Made by a program: the position numbers and the translations under genes
Notes under the pieces: model-generated
What the model was told of the DNA's origin: nothing
Seen by the model: only the letters and a program-made list of their open reading frames with translations
Databases searched by the model: none
Assembly: GCA_964541695.1 (NCBI GenBank)
Contig: CAZIRB010000029.1
Coordinates: 1 to 21,784, forward strand
DNA: 21,784 nt
Reading direction: 5' to 3'
Source of the DNA: CAZKGE01 sp964541695
Lineage (GTDB): Bacteria > Bacillota > Clostridia > Christensenellales > CAG-138
Part shown: positions 6,368 to 12,710 of the stretch, piece after piece
Position numbering within the stretch: the stretch's first letter is position 1
Layout: each line of letters begins with the position of its first letter

Positions 6368-7177
6368 ATGAGAAAACGCAAGGTCGGCGTCGCGCTCGGC
6401 GCGGGGAGCACGAAGGGATTCGCGCACATCGGCGTGCTGCAGGCGTTGGAGGAGAACCACATCCCGATCGACTGCATCACGGGCTCGAGCATCGGCGCGA
6501 TCGTGGGCGGCATCTACTCGGTCGGCAGCGATATGCGGATGCTGGCAAAGCTCGCCGTCGCGATCAACCTGCGCGATTATTTCGACCTGCGAAACCCCGC
6601 CACGGGCGGCCTGTTGCGCGGCGACCGCATGCAGGAGATCATCAAGCTTTTAACGCACGGCAAGACGTTCGACAAAACGAAGACCCCGTTTGCCTGCGTC
6701 GCGGTGGACCTAAGCTCCGGCGAGCTGGTCTGCCTAAAGAGCGGCCTGCTGCACGAGTCCATCCGCGCGAGCATGTCGATTCCCGGCATATTCACGCCCA
6801 TGTCGCTCGACGGCCGCACGTTCGTCGACGGCGGCGTGATCGAACGCGTGCCGTGCCGGGCGGCCAAGGACCTGGGCGCGGACGTGATCATCGGCGTCGA
6901 CGTGGGCTACCGCGGCGGCTTTGATAGTGAATCCGTCGGCATCAACGCGTACAGCCAGTTCAACCGCTGCGTGGACATCATGCAGTGGGAGATCACGAAG
7001 CTACGCATGGGGCTTGCGGACATCACGCTCGCGCCAAACGTGCGCGCCTTGACGCGCGGCCACTTCGACACGAGCGAGGCGGAGCAGTGCATCGAACAGG
7101 GGCGGCGCGCGGTCGTTGAGGCGCTCCCCGAGATTCGCAAGATATTGAAGAAAAACCGGATTGCTTTTACAGAATGA
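6368..7177 (+). CDS. Patatin-like phospholipase, RssA family
   Basis: 269-residue serine lipase/acyl hydrolase of the patatin fold, predicted cytosolic. The oxyanion-hole loop is GAGSTKGFAHIGVL (11-24), the nucleophile is S41 in GSSIG, and the catalytic Asp is D154 in FVDGG. This is a complete Ser-Asp dyad. Starts at 6350 and 6362 are possible, but GGAGG at 6356-6360 lies seven bases before ATG 6368 and inside or against the others, so 6368 is chosen. Bacterial members hydrolyse phospholipids or lysophospholipids; the substrate here is unknown. It stands alone, diverging from ylbJ and converging on tmcAL with an 11-base overlap. Confidence 0.9.
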   Translation: MRKRKVGVALGAGSTKGFAHIGVLQALEENHIPIDCITGSSIGAIVGGIYSVGSDMRMLAKLAVAINLRDYFDLRNPATGGLLRGDRMQEIIKLLTHGKTFDKTKTPFACVAVDLSSGELVCLKSGLLHESIRASMSIPGIFTPMSLDGRTFVDGGVIERVPCRAAKDLGADVIIGVDVGYRGGFDSESVGINAYSQFNRCVDIMQWEITKLRMGLADITLAPNVRALTRGHFDTSEAEQCIEQGRRAVVEALPEIRKILKKNRIAFTE

Positions 7178-8369
7178 TCGGCGCGATGTGGTCGCGTCGT
7201 AAATCCGCGGGCAGCGCGAAGTTTAGGATATCGGTGCTCAGCGCGTCGATGGCGAGATTTTTCTGGACGAGCGGACCGCACTTGGCGATGTCGGTGTTGC
7301 GCAGAATGATCGGCGCGGACGCGGCCTTTCCCATCATGGAGAGCAGCGGCCGCGCGCTGCGGTTAAAGCCCAGCACGCGCAGATACGCGCCGTCCTGGCT
7401 CTCGACGGTTTCCCTGTGGTGGTCCGTCGTGATGCCGAGCAGGGCGTTGATCGCGATGCGCTTGCAGCGAGCAAGCGTATAGCGCTTGCTCTTGACGTTC
7501 TCGTAGAACACGTCGAGGCTGCCGGTCGAGCGCACCGCGCGGTAGATCACATTCTCGAGCCCCTCGGCCACGTCCGGCACGGCGGCAAGCTCCTGCACCG
7601 TCATGCGGCGCAGCGCGTACAGGATTAGGGCGCCGATGTCCTCCTGCGTGATCGGGAACTGCGGGTCGTACAAAATAGGCCCGCCGACGAACAGCGGCAC
7701 GGCGGAGAGCACCTCGCGGTTCCCCTCGGAGAGCGCGCGGCGGATGGCGGTCGCGCTCGAGTATTCGCCGGTCAGCTCCGTGGCGTGATAGCCGGAGTCG
7801 ATGCGCCTAATCGGCATCGGGCTGATATTGAGCTTGTTTGCGCGGATGGCGCGCAGGTACTCCACGGCGAGGATGTTGTTCGGCTTGGCGATGGCGGCCA
7901 GCATGTGGTCCGGTATGCCGAACGCGCGCAAAGCGTCAAAGCGCGCGCGCGGGTAGGATTTGCCCATGCGCAGCTGCTCGGTCAGCTCGCGCTTGTACGC
8001 CGGCGGCTCGCTGACGATGATGTCGCAGAGCTGGTAGAGCGTGTTGATGTCGGAGTCCTCGCAGCCGAACGCGAGATCCGTCACCACGCCGGTCGCCGCG
8101 AGCGTGCGCACGCCGCCGAGCGCAAAGCGCTCCGCGCTCGACACGGCGTATACGCTCGGCAGCTCGAGCACGACGTCCGCGCCGGCCTGCAGCGCCCATT
8201 CCGTGCGCGTGAGCTTGTCGGTGCACGCGGGCTCGCCGCGCTGCACGAAGTTGCCGGACATCACGACCACGCAGTACTCGGCGTCGGATTGCTTCCGCGC
8301 CTGCTCAAGATGGTAGATGTGCCCGTTGTGCAACGGATTGTACTCGGCAATGATGCCGACAACGCGCAT
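7167..8369 (-). CDS. tmcAL: tRNA(Met) cytidine acetate ligase
   Basis: ATP-dependent enzyme, formerly YlbM, that uses acetate to form N4-acetylcytidine at the wobble position of elongator tRNA(Met). The 400-residue product begins VVGIIAEYNPLHNGHIYHLE, with the nucleotidyltransferase motif H14-N-G-H17. It continues with MSGNFVQRGEPA and LGGVRTL, typical of the family. The C-terminal part (ARCKRIAINALLGI, GFNRSARPLL) also matches. ATG 8369 has only a weak GG-rich ribosome site upstream. In Bacillus and Clostridia tmcAL often lies near ylbJ and coaD, as it does here. Its 3' end overlaps the patatin-like gene by 11 bases. Confidence 0.94.
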   Translation of the reverse strand: MRVVGIIAEYNPLHNGHIYHLEQARKQSDAEYCVVVMSGNFVQRGEPACTDKLTRTEWALQAGADVVLELPSVYAVSSAERFALGGVRTLAATGVVTDLAFGCEDSDINTLYQLCDIIVSEPPAYKRELTEQLRMGKSYPRARFDALRAFGIPDHMLAAIAKPNNILAVEYLRAIRANKLNISPMPIRRIDSGYHATELTGEYSSATAIRRALSEGNREVLSAVPLFVGGPILYDPQFPITQEDIGALILYALRRMTVQELAAVPDVAEGLENVIYRAVRSTGSLDVFYENVKSKRYTLARCKRIAINALLGITTDHHRETVESQDGAYLRVLGFNRSARPLLSMMGKAASAPIILRNTDIAKCGPLVQKNLAIDALSTDILNFALPADLRRDHIAPIIL

Positions 8370-8398
8370 AAAGTTTCCGACCCGCCGTATTTTTTACA

Positions 8399-8407
8399 AG
8401 TATACCA
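8399..8407 (-). promoter_or_regulatory. Extended -10 promoter for tmcAL
   Basis: On the minus strand 8407-8399 reads TGGTATACT, a TATACT -10 with the TGn extension, about 30 bases before the tmcAL start codon. No good -35 hexamer is seen. It shares the 149-base intergenic region with the scfA promoter on the other strand. Confidence 0.5.
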
Positions 8408-8457
8408 TTTTTCGCGCGATATGGCACGCTTTTACAGAAACTCAAATACGGCGTTGC

Positions 8458-8486
8458 TTGCGCTTTTTGGAATTTGTGTGTATACT
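8458..8486 (+). promoter_or_regulatory. Promoter for the SCIFF peptide gene
   Basis: TTGCGC (8458-8463) and TATACT (8481-8486) are separated by 17 bases, with a T-rich spacer. The transcript would start near 8493, giving a short leader with GGAGGGG at 8505-8511 before the scfA ATG. Confidence 0.6.
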
Positions 8487-8518
8487 GGTGCTCGTAAATC
8501 GTTTGGAGGGGAAACAGC

Positions 8519-8662
8519 ATGAAGCATATTCAGACCATTCAAAAGCCCTGCATCCGTTCCGGCCAGGGCACCGCGTGCGGCGAATGCCAGTCGAGCTGCC
8601 AGTCCGCGTGCAAGACTTCCTGCACCGTGGCCAACCAAAAGTGCGTGAAGGAAGACAAATAA
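8519..8662 (+). CDS. scfA: SCIFF (six-cysteine) ranthipeptide precursor
   Basis: 47-residue ribosomally made peptide of the SCIFF family (six cysteines in forty-five residues). It begins MKHIQTIQKP and has the invariant core CGECQSSCQSACKTSCT (20-36). Cysteines are at 11, 20, 23, 27, 31, 35 and 42. The six from 20 on match the family; C11 is extra. In the characterised clostridial homologue CteA, the maturase joins a Cys to a Thr five residues later. The equivalent pair here is C31-T36. The peptide's biological role is not established. A strong GGAGGGG lies seven bases before the ATG. It is followed directly by a terminator-like hairpin and its maturase gene. It is too short for ordinary gene callers. 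Confidence 0.95.
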   Translation: MKHIQTIQKPCIRSGQGTACGECQSSCQSACKTSCTVANQKCVKEDK

Positions 8663-8683
8663 ACTACGAACGGTCCGGTACGG

Positions 8684-8711
8684 AAAGGCCCCGGCGGCCT
8701 TTCTTTCATTT
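8684..8711 (+). terminator. Intergenic hairpin between scfA and scfB, probable attenuator
   Basis: AAAGGCC (8684-8690) and GGCCTTT (8696-8702) form a perfect 7-bp stem around CCGGC, followed by CTTTCATTT. The tail is only moderately T-rich, so partial read-through is likely. That would give abundant precursor mRNA and less maturase and recJ mRNA. Confidence 0.65.
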
Positions 8712-8732
8712 CTGGGCGCCTGGAGGGGACAG

Positions 8733-10058
8733 TTGATCCACGCTTTTACTTTTTTGGACACCCATATCCTGCTTGACGTCGAAAGCGGCGCGGTGCACGA
8801 GCTGGACGCGGCGGCATACGCCGTCGCGCGTGCGCTTGAGACAGGGGAGGACCCGTACGCCGCCGATGTGCCGGAGCATATCGTGGGCGAAGTGCTCGGG
8901 GAGCTTGCTCAGCTGGAGCGCGAGGGCGCGCTGAACGCCGCCCCCGCCGAAGCGCCCGAGGTGGGCAGCGGCGCGGTGGTCAAGTCCATGTGCCTGCACG
9001 TGGCGCACGACTGCAACCTGCGCTGCCGGTACTGCTTCGCCTCGACCGGCGACTTTCACGGCGAGCGCATGCTGATGACCGAGGACGTGGCAAAGCGCGC
9101 GCTGGAACTTTTGGTCAAGTGCAGCGGCAACCGCAAACACCTCGAGGTGGACCTGTTCGGCGGCGAACCGCTGCTGAACTGGCCGCTTTGCGTCGAGATT
9201 GTGCGCTACGGCCGCGCGCTCGAGAAGGAATTCAACAAGGAGATCCATTTCACGATCACGACCAACTGCGTGGCGCTGACCGACGAAATGGCCGACTTCA
9301 TCAACCGCGAGATGCACAACGTCGTCATCAGCCTCGACGGCCGAAAAGAAGTGCATGACGCGCTGCGCCCGACCGCAAACGGCAAGGGCTCGTACGACAT
9401 CATTCTTGAGAAGGCGAGGCGCCTCGTCGCGGGCCGCGGGGAGAAAGAGTATTACATCCGCGGCACGTTCACGAGAAACAACCTTGACTTTGCCGAGGAT
9501 GTCAGGCACCTGGCCGCGCTGGGCTTTGACCAGATCTCGGTCGAGCCCGTCGTGCTGCCGGACGGCGACCCGCTCTCGATTACGCGCGAACATCTGCCGC
9601 GGGTGCGCGCGGAATACCTGCGCCTGGCCGAGCACTACCTGGCCGAGCGCAAAAACGGCCGGTGGTTCAACTTCTTCCACTTCAACGTCGATCTCGAGGG
9701 CGGCCCCTGCCTGCGCAAGCGGCTGACCGGCTGCGGCGCGGGCGAGGAATACGTCGCCGTCGCGCCCGACGGCACGCTGTACCCGTGCCACCAGTTTGTG
9801 GGGCAGGCGGATTGGGTGCTCGGCAATGTGTTCGACGGCGCGCTCGACGCGGACATCCGGAAAAAGTTCTCCGGCTGCAACGTGGCGACAAAGCCCGCCT
9901 GCAGGGGCTGCTGGGCAAAGTATTTCTGCAGCGGCGGCTGCGCGGCGAACGCGTTTTTGTACAGCGGCGACATCATGGTTCCGCACGAGATCAGCTGCGA
10001 GCTGATGCGCGTGCGCGCCGAGTGCGCGCTCGGCATCTACGCTAAGGAGCGCCGATGA
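8733..10058 (+). CDS. scfB: SCIFF radical SAM maturase
   Basis: 441-residue radical SAM enzyme that installs thioether cross-links in the ScfA peptide. Residues 1-85 resemble a RiPP recognition element. The radical SAM cluster ligands are C94, C98 and C101 in the CxxxCxxC motif CNLRCRYC. LFGGEPLLNW is the conserved GGEP element. The C-terminal SPASM domain, binding auxiliary 4Fe-4S clusters, supplies cysteines 326, 334, 352, 382, 390, 393, 399, 403 and 422. The start is TTG 8733, with GGAGGGG just upstream; no ATG fits. scfA lies 70 bases upstream. The stop overlaps the recJ start as ATGA, so recJ translation is probably coupled. Confidence 0.95.
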   Translation: MIHAFTFLDTHILLDVESGAVHELDAAAYAVARALETGEDPYAADVPEHIVGEVLGELAQLEREGALNAAPAEAPEVGSGAVVKSMCLHVAHDCNLRCRYCFASTGDFHGERMLMTEDVAKRALELLVKCSGNRKHLEVDLFGGEPLLNWPLCVEIVRYGRALEKEFNKEIHFTITTNCVALTDEMADFINREMHNVVISLDGRKEVHDALRPTANGKGSYDIILEKARRLVAGRGEKEYYIRGTFTRNNLDFAEDVRHLAALGFDQISVEPVVLPDGDPLSITREHLPRVRAEYLRLAEHYLAERKNGRWFNFFHFNVDLEGGPCLRKRLTGCGAGEEYVAVAPDGTLYPCHQFVGQADWVLGNVFDGALDADIRKKFSGCNVATKPACRGCWAKYFCSGGCAANAFLYSGDIMVPHEISCELMRVRAECALGIYAKERR

Positions 10059-12094
10059 CGCGGTTTGTGCCGTCGTACGCGGAGCGGTACGACGAAAAGC
10101 GAATCGTCGAGATGGAGAAGCGGCACAATGTAACCGCGCTTTTGGCGCGCGCGCTGATCCGCCGCGGGATCGTTTCCGACGAGGAGATCGATCGCTTTTT
10201 GCACGCCGCCGACCAGCCGCTGCCGGACCCGTACGCGTTTGCCGACATGGGGAAGGCGGTCGCGCGCATCCGCGAGGCGGTGCTGAACGATGAGCGCATC
10301 TGCGTCTACGGCGACTACGACGCGGACGGCATCTGCGCCACGGCGATCCTGTACGGCTGCCTGTCGGAGCTCACGCAGTACGCGCGCTACTACATCCCGT
10401 CGCGGCACGACGACGGCTACGGCCTCAATGAAGCCGCAATCAACGAACTCTCCGCGGACGGCGTGACGCTGATCGTCACCGTCGACAACGGCGTTTCCGC
10501 CGCGGCCGAGATCGCGTATGCCGTGTCGCGCGGCGTCGACGTGATCGTGACCGACCACCATATGCGGCAGGGCGCGGAACCGGTCTGCGCGGCCGTGCTC
10601 TCGGCCGCGGCTTTGCCCGGCTGCTCGCTCTGCGGCGCGGGCGTTGCGTTTTTGCTGGCAAGAGCGCTGCGGCCGGACGTGCCGCCGGAAAAATATCTGC
10701 CGCTCGCCGCGGTGGCCACGGTGGCGGACATCGTGCCGCTCGCCGGCGACAACCGCACGATCGTGGCAAGAGGGCTGCCGCTTATCCAAACCCACCTCGG
10801 CCTGCGCGCGCTGCTCGCGCCGCTTGCGCCGATGCAGAAGGCCGTCACGGAAGCGAACGTCGCGTTTTACATCGCGCCGCGGCTCAACGCCGCGGGCCGC
10901 GTCGGGGACGCGAAGAAAGCGGTCGAGCTGTTGCTGTGTCAGAACCTTGCCGACGCGCTTTCCTTGGCGGGCGAGCTGGAGGCTGCCAACGAACAGCGGC
11001 GGGCGCTGGAGGCCGAAATTTTTGAGCACGCGCGCGCGCAGGCCGCCGAGCGCCGCTTTTTGCTGGACCGCGCGCTCGTGCTCTCGGGCGAAAACTGGAA
11101 CGTCGGCGTGGTCGGCATCGTCGCGTCGAAGCTTGCGGAGCAAATGCATCTGCCCGCGCTCGTGCTCTGCGACAACGGGGACACGCTGACCGGCTCGGGC
11201 CGCAGCATCCCCGGCATCAATCTGTTTGCCGCGCTGTCGGCCTGCGCCACGCATTTGACCCGCTTCGGCGGGCACGGAATGGCCGCGGGCGTGACGCTCG
11301 AGAAGGGCGCGCTCGAGCCGTTTACGCGCGCGCTGCAAACGCACCTGACCGAGCAGTACGACGCGTCCGCGTTCCAGCCCACGGCGCTCTACGAGGAGAA
11401 GCTTCCGCTTTCCGCGCTGACGGAGGAGGCGGTGCGCGACCTTTCGCGCCTCGCGCCGTTCGGCGAGGGGAACCGCGAGCCGCTGTATCTTCTGGAACGG
11501 CTGCGCTTCTCGGACGTGCGCGCGATCGGCCGGAACAAGCAGCACGTCTCGGCAAACGGCGCGCAGGGGCGGGTTGCGCTGCGCTGCGTGGGCTTTGGGC
11601 TGGGCCGGCTTTCGGGCATACTGGCCACGGGCGGCGCGTTCGACGCCGTCGGCACGTGCTCGATCAACGCGTTCAACGGTACGACGCTGCCGGAGCTGTA
11701 TCTGCAGAGTGTGCGCAGGTCGCCCGACGGGCAGGAAAAAAATCTGGATGCATTTTGGAAAGAATTTTTGTATAATACTATATACATGCAAAAATGGGGG
11801 GACTTCTCCGAGCGGTTGCGGCCGTACACGAAGCTGTTTGCGGGTTTGGAGTTCTCCCGGGAGCGCGAGCAGGCGCTGTACCGCGCGCTGCAGGCGTTCC
11901 TGCTGACGGGCGAGGCGTTTGCGGACGATTTGATTCCGCTGCTGACGGCGGAGCAGGTCGCGGCGCTTCTCGTGTTTGTCGAGCTGGGCTTCTTTTTCTT
12001 TGACCCGGCGCGCGCGAGCTTCTCGGTCCCCGCAAAGGTGCGGCAAAGCGACCTGAAAAAGAGCCGGCTATACGAATGGCTCGGGACCCTGTGA
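10055..12094 (+). CDS. recJ: Single-stranded-DNA-specific exonuclease RecJ
   Basis: 5'-3' single-strand DNA exonuclease used in recombination, mismatch and base-excision repair. The 679-residue product has the DHH motifs: GDYDADG (86-92), VDNG (143-146) and TDHH (166-169). Next is PRLNAAGR, then the DHHA1 domain with GSGRSIPGINL and RFGGHGMAAG, and an OB-fold part near LERLRFSDVRAIG. A C-terminal helical domain from about 560, ending KKSRLYEWLG, is the extra domain seen in Firmicutes RecJ. The linker to this domain is encoded by unusually A+T-rich DNA. The gene overlaps scfB by four bases and is followed by apt. Confidence 0.95.
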   Translation: MTRFVPSYAERYDEKRIVEMEKRHNVTALLARALIRRGIVSDEEIDRFLHAADQPLPDPYAFADMGKAVARIREAVLNDERICVYGDYDADGICATAILYGCLSELTQYARYYIPSRHDDGYGLNEAAINELSADGVTLIVTVDNGVSAAAEIAYAVSRGVDVIVTDHHMRQGAEPVCAAVLSAAALPGCSLCGAGVAFLLARALRPDVPPEKYLPLAAVATVADIVPLAGDNRTIVARGLPLIQTHLGLRALLAPLAPMQKAVTEANVAFYIAPRLNAAGRVGDAKKAVELLLCQNLADALSLAGELEAANEQRRALEAEIFEHARAQAAERRFLLDRALVLSGENWNVGVVGIVASKLAEQMHLPALVLCDNGDTLTGSGRSIPGINLFAALSACATHLTRFGGHGMAAGVTLEKGALEPFTRALQTHLTEQYDASAFQPTALYEEKLPLSALTEEAVRDLSRLAPFGEGNREPLYLLERLRFSDVRAIGRNKQHVSANGAQGRVALRCVGFGLGRLSGILATGGAFDAVGTCSINAFNGTTLPELYLQSVRRSPDGQEKNLDAFWKEFLYNTIYMQKWGDFSERLRPYTKLFAGLEFSREREQALYRALQAFLLTGEAFADDLIPLLTAEQVAALLVFVELGFFFFDPARASFSVPAKVRQSDLKKSRLYEWLGTL

Positions 12095-12120
12095 ACGAAT
12101 TTTTTCTGGAGGCGACGACG

Positions 12121-12636
12121 ATGGACCTGGCTGCAAAGATCCGCAGCATTCCCGATTTTCCCGTCAAGGGCGTCCTGTTCCGGGACGTGACGACGCTGTT
12201 TCGCGACGGCGAGGGCTTTCGGTATCTGATCGACGAGATGGCCGCCTCGCTTGCCGGAAAACGGGTCGACCTCGTGATCGGGCCGGAGGCGCGCGGCTTT
12301 GTGATCGGCTCCGCGCTCGCCTATGCGCTGAAGGCCGGCTTCGTGCCGGCGAGGAAGCCCGGCAAGCTGCCCTGTGCAACGCTGCGGTATGAGTACGCGC
12401 TCGAGTACGGCACCGACGCGCTCGAGATCCACGCGGACGCGATACAGCCCGGCCAGAAGGTCGTGGTCGTGGACGACCTGCTCGCGACCGGAGGCACCGC
12501 GCTCGCCACCATTCGACTAGTCGAGCAGGCCGGCGGCGAGGTCGTGGGCGTACGGTTCGCCGTCGAGCTTGCTAGCGAGTTCGACGCACGAAAAACGCTG
12601 GAAGGGTACGACGTAGAATCGGTGCTGAAATTCTAG
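12121..12636 (+). CDS. apt: Adenine phosphoribosyltransferase
   Basis: Purine salvage enzyme making AMP from adenine and PRPP in the cytoplasm. The 171-residue product has the family length. The PRPP-binding motif is VVVVDDLLATGGTA, and IRSIPDFPVKGVLFRDVTTL and GPEARGF are Apt signatures. ATG 12121 has GGAGG eight bases upstream. An ATG at 12076 in frame would lie inside recJ without a ribosome site and is not favoured. The gene begins 26 bases after recJ and is followed by a terminator-like hairpin before rel. The recJ-apt-rel order is common in Firmicutes. Confidence 0.96.
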   Translation: MDLAAKIRSIPDFPVKGVLFRDVTTLFRDGEGFRYLIDEMAASLAGKRVDLVIGPEARGFVIGSALAYALKAGFVPARKPGKLPCATLRYEYALEYGTDALEIHADAIQPGQKVVVVDDLLATGGTALATIRLVEQAGGEVVGVRFAVELASEFDARKTLEGYDVESVLKF

Positions 12637-12650
12637 GGCGTGTCACGAAG

Positions 12651-12680
12651 GAGAACAGCGTTTCGGCGTTGTTCTCTTTT
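12651..12680 (+). terminator. Terminator-like hairpin between apt and rel
   Basis: GAGAACAGCG (12651-12660) pairs with CGTTGTTCTC (12667-12676), with one G-U pair, around a TTTCGG loop. The stem can extend by AAG/TTT pairs. TTTTC follows, then AAACTTT. It ends only 30 bases before the rel start, and no promoter with both hexamers is visible after it. rel must therefore depend on read-through or on an element I do not recognise. Confidence 0.7.
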
Positions 12681-12710
12681 CAAACTTTGACAAAGAGGGG
12701 AGGGGTGCAG

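Noticed and set aside
10037..12046. 669-codon minus-strand frame opposite recJ
   Set aside because: It is an Arg/Gln/Val-rich shadow without motifs; the + strand carries complete RecJ motifs.
12687..12692. Perfect TTGACA before rel, as a -35 element
   Set aside because: It lies only 18 bases before the ATG, with the ribosome site in between and no -10 downstream.
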